Source: Beroe forskalii (Eukaryota > Ctenophora > Nuda > Beroida > Beroidae). From it: a stretch of DNA of 64,000 nt. Of the stretch, positions 42,863-53,036 are shown one piece after another. The DNA lies in assembly GCA_011033025.1 (NCBI GenBank), contig WFMF01000362.1, positions 71,537-135,536 of the forward strand, read 5' to 3'. Each line of letters begins with the position of its first letter. Within the stretch, counting starts at the first letter, position 1. The notes beneath the pieces were generated by a model. It was given only the letters and a program-made list of their open reading frames with translations. It had not been told where the DNA came from and made no database searches. The position numbers were made by a program, and so were the translations under genes.

Positions 42863-44667
42863 ATAAGCTTTAAAGTCGGAACGCTCATACTTTCTTTAAT
42901 TTACGAGGACACGTAGTGTCCGAGGAAATTAAATCATGATTAAATCACGAACGCAGTGAGTGATTCAATTAAAAATAAAACACGACGGAGGAGTGTTTTA
43001 TTTTTACCATAAAGTATGAGAGTGATACTTTAAAGATTATAAAAATCCACGAAAACCACTGGCTTGATAAGTCAAAATGATGGTAATTCGAGTCAAAAAA
43101 TGAGGTATTGTAATATTCGGCTTCGCAAGTATGTTTAATGCTGTGATTATTCATTGGTATGCAGCATTGATCTACATACCAGAGTGCACAAGTGATACTT
43201 CCTGGATAATTTATGCTGCCTATAAAACACAGTTGTAGGCAATGGTGTGCTCGTAGGCTTGTAAGATGATACACGGTTGTTTAGACTCCCCGTTGTAAAA
43301 GCACTGCGAATGAGTATGAGCGACGTGGCTTGTTACACTTCTTACACTTTGATTCTTTCCTAGTAAACCATCGTCTTCCCTGTCTCCTCGTCATCCAAAC
43401 CCCCTTTCCCATTCCCCCCCTCTTGTGAAGCGTACAAGAAATGGCGACGAGGACAACAACGTGGAGTGGGCATTGCCCAATGGTGACTGGTTTGGTGGCC
43501 TACTGGCATATGTTAGGATTTATTGCTTGGCAACTGGTGGTGGCTTCTGCAGATGGGCTTATGGGGTAATGGGGTATAATGGAGTCTACTCTCTGGTGCG
43601 GTGGTTGTTGGGAATTACTAGGATAGTAGGATAGTGAAAGGTCCTTCGTCAACCTGAGGAAGATTCAAAGATAATCATGCTAAGGGGGGCTATGCTTCTG
43701 CAGTTCACTTGGTGTCCTCTAGGACACCTATACTAATCAAGAGAGTGGACGATGGTGGACGAAATACCCGTCAGATGAAACTCTGTTTGAAGTTTAGCAA
43801 GATGTTTAATGAAGAAGTGATAGCTGATTGAATTAATAATAATGATGAAGAGAGAAATATAATAAATGGCAGTATGCGTGTGAGGGACAAGAAATGTGAA
43901 GCAGCATGACTGGAGAAATAGAATCAGAAGGAGCAGTATTCGGAGAGCAGTTTGAGGGATGACGAACAGAGGCGGATCCCTGACTGGTGTGGAAACATGC
44001 TCGTACAAACTCTTGTGACGTACAGTCGGATAGCTCGGTGAACACAGACTGTGGACGTCTGTGTTGGATTGATTATTTTGAATCTTTATTGGGGATTATG
44101 ATTTAGTCGATAAACTTTTAGGGCTTCATATGTTAATATTGAAGTTTTGAATTTATTTTGGGTGAACACTTAGAATATTGGATTTTAGGACTTGAATTAG
44201 AACCCTACTGTGTGGTCTTAATTTCACCTGTTTTGGAAGGGTAGTGTAGGCAGTGGCCCATTACTCTATTTTATTTAACGTGCTGTAGCTGTAGGAAAAG
44301 TAAGGCTAAAAGAGTAACACAGCACCGTTCTTAGATTGTGAATGTTATTATTATGACTAGCGTTAGATTCTTGGCCGTTAGTTTAACGTAGGATTTTAGT
44401 CTGTGCTATGAGGTGAAAGGCTTTGTCAGGATTTCCCTATTGTCATGAACCAGCCACTTGAAGATTTACTATGATGATTGTTTTCCTTGGTCTATTCTCA
44501 TTGTGAAGTGGTAACTATGATGTCCCTCCTCCCTCACCCTTATCCCTGATCCTGACCCCCCACCCCTGTACCAACACGGCTGGACTGCGTGTTGCGTACA
44601 CAGTGACTTAACATATTCACTGGAGATATCAGGATATCATTACAAAGGTCTGACCGGGTCACTAAAG
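42863..44667 (+). mobile_element. Stem-loop repeat element, copy A, split by a 1.37-kb insert
   Basis: The two outer parts, 42863-43232 and 44598-44667, match the continuous copy B (47706-48146, inverted). They contain consecutive stem-loops: ATTTACGAGGACAC-GTA-GTGTCC, AATCACGAACG-CAGTGAGTGATT and ATAAAACACGACGGAGGAGTGTTTTAT. The 1365-bp insert (43233-44597) is flanked by ACACAG on both sides and holds the gene end at 43364-43831. Copy A is cut off at its right by the large inverted repeat. Confidence 0.75.
43364..43831 (+). CDS. 3' end of an unrecognised spliced gene (two exons)
   Basis: Exon 43364-43482 follows a strong acceptor (GATTCTTTCCTAG) and reads KPSSSLSPRHPNPLSHSPP, LVKRTRNGDEDNNVEWALPN. 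It ends AATG-GTGACT with one base over. Exon 43704-43831 follows CTTCTGCAG, completes that codon (Val) in phase, reads HLVSSRTPILIKRVDDGGRN, TRQMKLCLKFSKMFNEEVIAD, and stops at TGA 43829-43831. The phase match of two independent open exons supports a real gene end with a 221-bp intron. The first exon is Ser/Pro-rich and the last basic. Upstream exons were not found; they may be missing because the whole lies in a segment that interrupts a repeat element. Function unknown. Confidence 0.5.
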
Positions 44668-44671
44668 TTCC

Positions 44672-46241
44672 CGCAGCCACGGAAAAAAAACCGAGGGCAT
44701 CTGCCCGAAGGGCAGATGCCCTCGGCCCGGAGGGCCGAGGGCAGCCCAACAGGCCAGCAGTCCCGGCCCGAAGGGCCGAGACTGCTGGCCAGACACTCCT
44801 AACAAGCCAGTAGTACCAGCATGAAGTGCTCAGGTAAACAATTATTTATTGTTTACATGCTAATTTAATATGTTGGTCATGAAAATTTGCACAGACATAG
44901 TCCATGACATGAATAACAAACCCTTTAAATTTCATGAAAATCGACCGCGTCGTTTCGTCACAATAAATTATCAAAAAAACGCTATTTTATCAAAAATTAG
45001 AACATGGACTACGACTCGATGATAAAAATTGTGTTTGAGTGTTCACGAGAACTATAAAAGATAGAAACGGCATATGAAACTTCAGAATAGTGTGCGTGCA
45101 CTAGGCCATATTAAATTTTAAAATGATAATTCCTTAATTGGTTTAAATTGGCCAATTAAAGTAATTATCGCGTATAACTCAAAAAGCAGAACTGATAGCG
45201 TCTGAATTTCTACGGCATCAGTAACTTACGTCGAAATTACGATTTATTCGTTTAATCTAAGTACCGGTTGCCCGCCGCTTAATTAGTTAATTGGCCAATT
45301 AAAGTAATTATCGCCTATAACTCAAAAAGTAAGAATGATAGCGACTCAATTTCAACGGCATCATCAATTTAAGCCAAAACTACGAATAATTCGTTTAGTC
45401 GAAGTATCGATGGCCAACCCCTTAATTAGTTAATTGACCAATTTAAGTAATTATCGCATATAACTCAAAAAGTCAAAATGATAGCGACGTAATTCTCTCG
45501 TTTAGTGCATGAAAGTTCTTGGCAGTAGCAATTATCACAACTTGAACTGATTGTCGTACGTTTTATGCCAAAAAAGAGTGACATGGATAGCCAAAACAAT
45601 TGAAAATTGTTTGGGTTACGCAGCCACTCCAGTACCTAAAATTATACGATTAAAACTATTGATATGAGTTTAAATCGCAGCCTGTCCGTGGCGGTGTGCT
45701 TTGGTTACGAAGAAATATCTTGGTCACGCATATGATGTGAGCTTATTACACAGTACACCCGTAACAACGTTCTACTTCATTCTTGTCGAATATCTTCACA
45801 ATCGCGATGTTGTAACTCCAACCATAATAAGTGTGACTTCGTGTTTCCTAACGGCATTATTGAAGTAGTGGACTCATTTTTTACATTGCAATCGCCCTCA
45901 AAGTCGCTAAAAGATGACGATTTCAATCATCAAATAGGGATGAACGTACGATTAATTTCAGCATGCGTTCAAGCCCTTTCACGTGCAAACACACTTCAAA
46001 GAATGCTAGAAATTATAGGTACTTTCTTTACGCGTCCACTCACGCTTAATTAGTTAACTGAAGGAGATTGAGTTGAAGGCAGTGAGTTGATGAATGTTAA
46101 TTCTGCTTATTTCTTAGTAACCAAAGCACACCGCCACGGACAGGCTGCGATTTAAACTCATATCAATAGTTTTAATCGTATAATTTTAGGTACTGGAGTG
46201 GCTGCGTAACCCAAACAATTTTCAATTGTTTTTGGCTATCC
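44672..46241 (-). repeat. Right arm of large inverted repeat
   Basis: This is the inverted counterpart of 37037-38866: GC-rich stem-loop cassette (44680-44830), the shared stretch from GAAAATTTGCACAGACATAG outward, three of the 143-bp units, and the foldback MITE (45585-46241). Differences from the left arm include one unit fewer and a shorter, different stretch next to the cassette. Confidence 0.85.
45585..46241. mobile_element. Foldback MITE, copy 2
   Basis: The inverted ends (GGATAGCCAAAACAATTG / CAATTGTTTTTGGCTATCC) match copy 1, and the interior is in reverse order. It directly abuts the broken end of the Penelope-like element at 46250. Confidence 0.8.
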
Positions 46242-46249
46242 ATTATGAC

Positions 46250-47276
46250 ATATAAAAAAGCTGGAGATCTTGTGCAGGAGGTACAAACCCACGATTTCAT
46301 AACATTCAGCACCATCATATGACCCCATGGTGAGGTCAAAGAGGTCATTGGTCTTTTTCACTCAACAAGAGTTCTCACTTCTCGTTGAATAAAAGAGCCT
46401 TTTTAGCTTGCTTGATGATGCTCCTATCTGATGGGGAAATCGTGCAATGTGACTCTGCGAAATCGAGGGCCTTGTCGAGGAGAGATTCTGTGATTGATGG
46501 ATAGAAAGTCTCTATGTCGAACTGGATAAACCTCATGTCTTTGTCGTTTCGTGCAATCATGTCATCAAACCAGTCAGTCACGTCTTTGGTCTTTCTCCAT
46601 TGGTTGAATCCCAAGCTGCCGTTTGTGTTCTTGATGGCGTTTTCTAAAATTTGTTTGCTGACTTTGCCGAGATCTGTCTTTGAAGGGTTAATTAGGCGGC
46701 AGCTTGGGTTAGAGGGGAAGTTGGTCTTGTGGTCTTTAACTGTGATGAAGCTTTGATCAGTCGTGTACATCTGCATTCTGTCAGCGAGTTTCAGGGACTG
46801 AGCAAGTACTGCTGATTCTTTGTCGATGGCATTCTTGGTCTCTTCAGGTACTCTGTAGTTATACTGTCGTGGAGCAGTTTGTTGTAGTCGTCGACTGACA
46901 CTTTGTAGAGGTTGTTCGTCTTGTCAGCCGGCAGTATAACTTTTCCAGAGTCCCGTATCTCTCTGATGTCCTTTGTCATCTTTTTCTGGAAGTCACTCTT
47001 GTAAGTCTTGAACTCGATTCCAGAGACGAGATCGTACAGGTCATTCTCAAACTCATTCAGTGCTGAATTCTGAGGTGGGGTGTTAGAAGTCCGGAATCCA
47101 TATTTCTCTTCAGTTACATTCTTCTCCGATGGATTTTCAAAGAAAAACACCTTCCAACGAGCTCTCTTTATGAAACTCTCTGTCTTGGCGATGAGTGATT
47201 TCATGAATGAGTCTTTCGAAGGCAGGGGGATGTTCTTTTGGGAGTAGTCCAGGTTCACCTTGTCAAACATTATCAT
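46250..47276 (-). pseudogene. Penelope-like element, N-terminal half of RT ORF
   Basis: The frame starts at ATG 47276 (MIMFDKVNLDYSQKN). It continues SGKVILPADKTNNLYKVSVD and DDYNKLLHDSITTEYLKR. After a frameshift near 46790 it gives SFITVKDHKTNFPSNPSCR, QILENAIKNTNGSLGFNQW and MRFIQFDIETFYPSI (RT motif A, with the catalytic Asp). After another break near 46375 it gives [13 protein letters not shown] and VGLYLLHKI. These are hallmark segments of the Penelope-like RT. The reading stops against the foldback MITE, so motif C and the GIY-YIG domain are missing. A pseudo-LTR lies just upstream (47332-47515). Confidence 0.85.
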
Positions 47277-47331
47277 CTTGAGTCTTTGAGTGTGAGTTGG
47301 AGTGCTCTACCAGTGTTACCACAGGGAGCTT

Positions 47332-47515
47332 GATACCAGTGTGTTGAAATTCAATTTCACAAAGTGCTCTAGCATAAGCGAGTGAGTTACAACAAATTAA
47401 AACACAAGGTTAATCGTCTTTACTTTAAGTTTCATGGGTAAATTCATACCCAATCGTCAGAAGACAAGTAACATGAAAATAGTGGCAAAATGATCCTGAT
47501 CTACTCCTTTATAAA
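47332..47515 (-). repeat. Pseudo-LTR of the Penelope-like element (5' side)
   Basis: It matches 54882-55062 along its length in the same orientation, including GTGTGTTGAA, GTGCTC, TTTCATGGGTA, TACCCAATCGTCAGAAGAC and CTCCTTTATAAA. It lies about 55 bp upstream of the RT ORF start, whereas the other copy lies downstream of a GIY-YIG end. This is the arrangement expected for PLE terminal repeats. Confidence 0.75.
47416..47465 (-). ncRNA. Type I hammerhead ribozyme (PLE-associated), copy A
   Basis: On the minus strand: GUCUU (stem I), core CUGACGA, then stem II UGGGUA/UACCCA with a short loop, GAAA, and a small stem III (AC-U...A-GU, loop UAA). The GUA cleavage triplet and AAGAC closing stem I follow. 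All invariant core positions (CUGANGA, GAAA, UH) are present. The first stem II pair is U-U. Hammerheads of this short-stem-III type are known in Penelope-like terminal repeats. Confidence 0.8.
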
Positions 47516-47522
47516 ATCCATC

Positions 47523-47636
47523 GTTAAAGTTCAGCAATAAATCGAAATAAAAGATTCGTTTAAATGTTTAATTTTTTCAAAGTGGGGTTTTTTTAAAAAC
47601 GAATCTTTTATTTCGATTTATTGCTGAACTTTAACA
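47523..47636. mobile_element. 114-bp MITE with 39-bp inverted repeats
   Basis: GTTAAAGTTCAGCAATAAAT... is perfectly mirrored by ...ATTTATTGCTGAACTTTAAC. The interior is about 36 bp and T-rich. The outer TTAA on both sides would fit a TTAA target, but the true boundary is unclear. Confidence 0.75.
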
Positions 47637-47705
47637 GCAGGCATATAATAGCCCTCCCGAGCCGTTTTTTGTCATAATGTACGGATAGATATAATGAAAA
47701 CTTTT

Positions 47706-48146
47706 AGCGACCCGGTCGGACCTTTTAATGATATCCTGATATCTCCTGTGAATATGTAATTCACTGTGTTTTATAGGCAGCATAAATTATCCAGGAAGTA
47801 TCACTTGTGCACTCAGGTATGTAGATCAATCCTGCATACCAATGAATAATTTAAGCATTAAACATACTTGCGAAGCCGAATATTACCATACTTCATTTTT
47901 TTGACTCGAATTACCATCATTTTGATTTATCAAGCCAGTGGTTTTCGTGGATTTTTTATAATCTTTAAAGTCTCACTCTCATACTTTATGGTAGAAATAA
48001 ATCACTCCTCCTTCGTGTTTTATTTTTGATTAAATCACTCACTTCGTTCGTGATTTATCATTAATCATGATTTAATTTCCTCGGACACTATGTGTCCTCG
48101 TAAATTAAATCTCATAAAGTATGAGCGTTCCGACTTTAAAGCTTAT
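47706..48146 (-). mobile_element. Stem-loop repeat element, copy B (uninterrupted)
   Basis: The inverse of copy A, without the 1.37-kb insert. CTCATACTTTATG inverted repeats flank stem-loops such as GATTTAATTTCCTCGGACAC / GTGTCCTCGTAAATTAAATC and AAATCACTCACTTCGTTCGTGATTT. The loop differences relative to copy A mostly preserve pairing. Confidence 0.75.
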
Positions 48147-48479
48147 ATGCTTGGCAGCAAGGTTCAAGTTGCGCCATAATCTGGGATTTGCAACTTAATG
48201 TTCGTTGAGTTAGTGCCTCCCTGAACGGGCTGGTGATATTTATACAAATAATTTAGTTCGATTTTGTCATTTAACTCAGGTTCCTCGCAGTATAGATATA
48301 AACTGCTTTGACAATTTTTCTCCGAACCGAAGTGCTCTGTATGTCTAGTAATTTATAACTAAGTTGTGGAGTCTGACTATAACTCAAGTCTGTGTGGGAT
48401 TATTTGTTTAAAATATATTTATTAATTAGGAATGAAGAATGAGATGCAAAATAAACATTTGTTTTATTCTGAACATTTG

Positions 48480-48720
48480 TTTTATTCTGACTCAAATGAT
48501 TTTTGAAGTAATGTTGTCCTATTGCGCTTTCGGGATATTTTCTTGGAGTTTTTCCGGTTCCATTATCTTGCATGAAGACTACGCTCCGTTTCTCCGCAAT
48601 AACGTAAACCACATATATCACATGTCACTAAATCACATGTCCTACAGCTTTTGAGGAGAACCCTTGAAACTTGGTAGTTATGTTCTAGGGCATAAAACAA
48701 AACTTTCATGCGAGCCGGGG
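48480..48720 (-). pseudogene. GIY-YIG endonuclease remnant of a Penelope-like element
   Basis: The minus strand reads RTCDLVTCDICGLRYCGETE, RSLHAR, then after a shift KYPESAIGQHYFKNHLSQN. The pattern (Cys pair, LRYCGET, R, then a His near the end) fits the C-terminal GIY-YIG region of a second, more diverged PLE. It is frameshifted and short. Confidence 0.6.
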
Positions 48721-48754
48721 TGGTCGTACTGGTGAATTTCGACGACACACCTGC

Positions 48755-48860
48755 GAGGCTGCGACATACCTGAGACACACCTGCGACATACCTGCGACAC
48801 ACCTGCGACATACCTGCGACACACCTGCGACATACCTGTGACACACCTGCGACACAACTC
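48755..48860 (+). repeat. 11-bp minisatellite ACACCTGCGAC/ATACCTGCGAC
   Basis: About nine units alternate between ACACCTGCGAC and ATACCTGCGAC. The flanks contain single decayed units. Confidence 0.85.
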
Positions 48861-49200
48861 AAACATAAGTTCTATTGTTATTGTGATACACCTACGACGC
48901 ACCTACGGACGGTTATCACCAACAAACAGTTTGAGTTAACAGTCAGTATAGGTATACCAATGACCCCTGCTCACCCCTGGTGAACCCTCACTGACCCCGT
49001 GGCGAACCTCAACTGACCCCCTACTGACCAATTCCTGATCATTATTCTAACACAGTAACACTTATCATGACTGTTCAAAAAGCACTTAAAATATCACTCA
49101 GCCTTATGATGACGCTTTAATAGTCAATGACCAGTCGAGCATAAGACCATTAACGCACTCAAAGTTAAGTCATATGTTAGTTAAGTCAGTCATATGTTTG
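48861..49200. other. No recognisable gene
   Basis: Spacer with a short run of ACTGACCCC/CTGACCCC words near 48959-49025, similar to 12909-12945. Confidence 0.4.
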
Positions 49201-49380
49201 TCAAGTCAGTCAAGTCAGTCAAGTCAGTCAAGTCAGTCAAGTCAGTCAAGTCAGTCAAGTCAGTCAAGTCAGTCAAGTCAGTCAAGTCAGTCAAGTCAGT
49301 CAAGTCAGTCAAGTCAGTCAAGTCAGTCAAGTCAGTCAAGTCAGTCAAGTCAGTCAAGTCAGTCAAGTCAGTCAAGTCAG
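49201..49380 (+). repeat. 9-bp array TCAAGTCAG, 20 units (left)
   Basis: 180 bp of perfect TCAAGTCAG. Because the unit is a multiple of three, open frames arise on both strands (KSV, QSS and TDL repeats); they are artefacts. Confidence 0.95.
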
Positions 49381-49422
49381 TATTTTGTTATGTTTGTAGT
49401 ATACCCATACACCTTTATATAT

Positions 49423-51019
49423 AGGGTAAAACGGGGTGAAGTGGGACAATTTGAGACATATTCTAATGCCACAGTCACAGTTTCAACAAAAAATTAATTT
49501 TTGGTTGATGATTTTAGCAATGAAACCTTCCTCTTTCCATTGGTTTGCATTTGAAAAAATCTCAACCAATGGTTTTCATGTAGAAAAAAGCTGTCCATCT
49601 TTCCCCGCGGCATGTTCCACTTCACCCCTCATGTGGAGGTAAAGAGGGACAGTCTCTGTAGCTCTGAGATAACCATTTCAGAAGTTTATTTTTCATTGGA
49701 CATGTACAGTTCTTTTAGAGTAAGTCGAATGAACCACTTTGGAAAAGAATGATTGAGTCTAATTGGGCAAAATTAAAGGATTTAAATAATTGGTCCACTT
49801 TACCCCAAAAATTATTCTTTTAGATTTAAACTTTCAAATTTCATAAAGAGGTTCATATATGGCCAAACATGGAAAATAAGTACCCTTTGGCAAGAATTTT
49901 GGTTTTGGCCAATTTACAGCCTTTTAAAAATGTCCCACTTTACCCGCGCTCACCTAAAAACTTTGTAAATTTGTTGTATGGGAACCATTTATTGATTTTT
50001 CTCCATTCCAACGGTTCAGTTGCCATCTGCATGAAGCCCAAAAATGACGAAATTTAATGAAAAAATGTAATTACCTAAAATTAACACGTTGTGGGGGGAA
50101 AGAGGGACACTGATAGTTAACAAGGATAATTATCACAATATAAGCAATAAAAGCATTTGTAATTCATAATTTGTTCCTAAAACATCCCTTATAAGTTTCT
50201 CAGGCATGAAATTTTATTGTTATTGAAAATCATGTTAGTGGGGAAAGTGGGACAGTCAAGTCAGATCAAATGAAATCATGTATTCCCTAAGGAAACAGTT
50301 ATGCTGTGGAGGTTGTTTTCATCAAGATTTTTCACTTTGGTTGTATTATGCTTTATTATTCTTGAAAATAGCACTAAATGATATGGTATAATAATTTGGG
50401 GGAAAGTGGGACAGTTGCGCAAAAATTGTCAAAATTCAATAGAAATCAATAATTTTAATTCGTGATGCTGTATTAAAAAGTTTTAATAGGCATTATTGAT
50501 ATTCTCACATACATAAGTCACAAAAACAGGGCGATTTCCGATCAGTTCCATACTTTTTATCAATTGTCCCACATTACCCCACCAATCAAGAATCAAGATT
50601 ATATTCCTGTTCCACTTTCCCACTCACCTGTGAAGTCTTGTTGGCAATAAAATTCCATCTAAATTATAACAAATAAATGTCTAGATCATTATGAAAATCA
50701 AGTGTTATTGCTGTACCACTTTACCCCACAATGGGTAAAGTATACAAAATATGACTGTCCCAATTTTTACCCAGTGGCTTTTATTGCATGAAATACTGTT
50801 GGGGTGTTGCTTTTGGAAAATTTTCAAGTACACCCCACATCGGTCTTATGCATCATTTTGACAGTGTTCCTCTTTACCCAAAGTGTAGTCTTCACCATAT
50901 CTTTGCATGCGTGAAGTTTTTTGAAATTTCGTTAAGTGTCCCACTTTCCCCCCAGGTGTCCCATTTCACCCCAATTTGTCCCTCTTTACCTCCTGTCCCA
51001 CTCCACCCCGTTTTACCCT
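49423..51019. mobile_element. 1.6-kb element built from AAGTGGGACA motifs
   Basis: The terminal inverted repeats are AGGGTAAAACGGGGTG / CACCCCGTTTTACCCT (one mismatch further in). About fifteen copies of GGGGNAAAGTGGGACA or its inverse TGTCCCACTTTACCCC are spread along the whole length, forward-type mainly to the left and inverse-type mainly to the right. No transposase is seen. The flanks, rejoined, match 22255-22306, which identifies an unoccupied relative of the site. TA lies at both edges. Confidence 0.75.
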
Positions 51020-51030
51020 AAGACATTGGA

Positions 51031-51306
51031 TCAAATCAGTCAAGTCAGTCAAGTCAGTCAAGTCAGTCAAGTCAGTCAAGTCAGTCAAGTCAGTCAAGTC
51101 AGTCAAGTCAGTCAAGTCAGTCAAGTCAGTCAAGTCAGTCAAGTCAGTCAAGTCAGTCAAGTCAGTCAAGTCAGTCAAGTCAGTCAAGTCAGTCAAGTCA
51201 GTCAAGTCAGTCAAGTCAGTCAAGTCAGTCAAGTCAGTCAAGTCAGTCAAGTCAGTCAAGTCAGTGAAGTCAGTCAAGTCAGTCAAGTCAGTCAAGTCAG
51301 TCAAGT
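51031..51306 (+). repeat. 9-bp array TCAAGTCAG, about 30 units (right)
   Basis: Same unit and phase as 49201-49380, with one variant unit (TGAAGTCAG). The array decays at the right (TTGGTTGGG...). Confidence 0.95.
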
Positions 51307-51929
51307 TGGTTGGGTTAGTCAATTAAGTCGAGTAAGTCAAGTAAGGCTATTGTATTGTATTGTATTGTAGGTTCCCCATACTCGGGAGTATGGGGGACAG
51401 TACTCTGATGAGCACTGCCAGCACAGGGGCCACGGGACACCACTTATAGCGACGGCAGGGATGCCTCTGGTACCCTCGGTGTGCTCTGGCTTTAGTGGGA
51501 ACAGCATTTCAGTGACAGTGGCTTGGTGAACTTCCTTGAGCAGTGGGGGTCTGGGTGTTAGGCCAGACAAGCCGCCTTTACTGCTGCACACTACAGTTTG
51601 AGTCAACTAAATTTCTGTCCAAAGCACTGAAAAGTAGATTTACTCTCCCTGTCCACGTTACTATGTGTCAGTCAAGAAAGTCAGAGTTTAAAAAGGGTTG
51701 AGCTGGGTTGCCTTCAGTAACAGGTAAAAGTCAAATTTAGAAGTGGTACGAATTTCTTGTTTATTGGTAGATTATCAAAAGTCAGGACCCTCCTGCTCTT
51801 CTGCCATTTTGTGTTGCGGTTTAAGTATTTTAGACAAGTGTACTAAATATATTTAGTTAGTGAATCGTTGTCTTTTATTGTTGTTACCTTGTAATGGTGA
51901 GCTTATTCGTTTATTGGTTTTATGAGATA
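51307..51929. other. No gene called; GC-richer patch
   Basis: 51376-51605 is GC-richer with an 89-codon minus-strand frame (GGLSGLTPRPPLLKEVHQ). It has no splice or motif support and could be a diverged repeat. The remainder is 3' flank of the LINE fragment. Confidence 0.3.
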
Positions 51930-52457
51930 CTAGATTCTGTTGGGAGAAAGGCTTCTTTTTGTCACTGGGGGTAATCTTTCGTAGATATTGATGTCACTGA
52001 AAAATTTGATCATTCTGTTGATCAGTTGACTCATTTTGGTATGTTGCAATTCGTCAATGTTTTCGAATTGGTACTTGTTGAAAATTTCTTTCCTTTTATT
52101 GCTAAAGAATTGACATCTACAAAGTATATGATGTGAAGTTTCTAGGCAATTCTCTTCCCAGTTGTTATCTACGTGTTTCATTACTTCCGTGCAGTATTCA
52201 CAGTGTTCATTATATCTCTGTTTTGCTCTTGTCATGTGATAGTTTAGATTGTTATGATTGGATAGGATTTTAATTAAAGTACTTATTTTCTCACATTTTA
52301 GTGTCGTGATTTTTTGTGCAATCTTGTTTGTCATATACTTAGAGGCTTTAAGTAGACCAAGTGTTAGTATTTTAGCCTCACAGATAATATCACTATATTT
52401 AAATCTGTTTTTCACAGCTCTGTGGTAGTGGTCATTAATAATCATTTGTTGACCCAT
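51930..52457 (-). pseudogene. LINE (Jockey-type) ORF2 C-terminal fragment
   Basis: 175 codons ending at 51930. The key stretch is NLNYHMTRAKQRYNEHCEYC followed by ETSHHILCRCQFFSNKR and EIFNKYQFENI. The HC-x2-C ... H-x4-C-x-C pattern is the terminal zinc-knuckle-like segment of Jockey/I-type LINE ORF2 proteins. The RT part is absent, either 5'-truncated or diverged beyond recognition, so this is a dead fragment. Confidence 0.65.
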
Positions 52458-53036
52458 GTTACTGGGTCAGAAAAGCAAGCCAAAAACAAATGGTTTAGAA
52501 TTCTCTTAGCAGTTGTGAGCTATAAGGCATAAATGTTATCATTAATACCATCATTTCAGCATAACTGAGTGAGTATCATACGGTATGAGTAACACAGCTG
52601 TTTGCGAGTTTTCTATGTAGTTTGGAGCCATATGAGGCAATTCAGGCCTTTGTGAAACTGACTAGTAACTCTAGCATTCTTTTGCTGCATCTGTTTAATG
52701 TCTTAATGGTACCTACATTATTACCTGCAGAGCTAGTCAGTTTCAAATACAAATGCACCCTGAGTGGCAGGCCAGTTATCGTGGCTGGAGAAAGGATGCA
52801 GTGGCTTTTTGCTTCATAGCACCCCTTGGGATCACCTGGCCCACCACTTGGGGTCAAATATTACTCGAAAAAAAAATAATATGAAGGCAAATACCAACAA
52901 CATATAGAATTGTAAGTATGACATGATAATTTACTATCATCACTTGAAATCAATGGTCTGAGGATTTATTGCCATACAAAGGTTTAAGGAGCTGGGACTA
53001 AGGCCTGATGCATCACACATAGACTTACATTAAAAC
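52458..53036. other. No gene; one foldback
   Basis: GAAACTGACTAGTAACTCTA near 52656 is mirrored by GAGCTAGTCAGTTTC near 52730, giving a loop of about 50 bp. Otherwise unassigned. Confidence 0.4.

Noticed and set aside
49201-51306. Regular short repeats resembling a CRISPR array
   Set aside because: Units are 9 bp with no spacers, there are no cas genes, and the context is eukaryotic.
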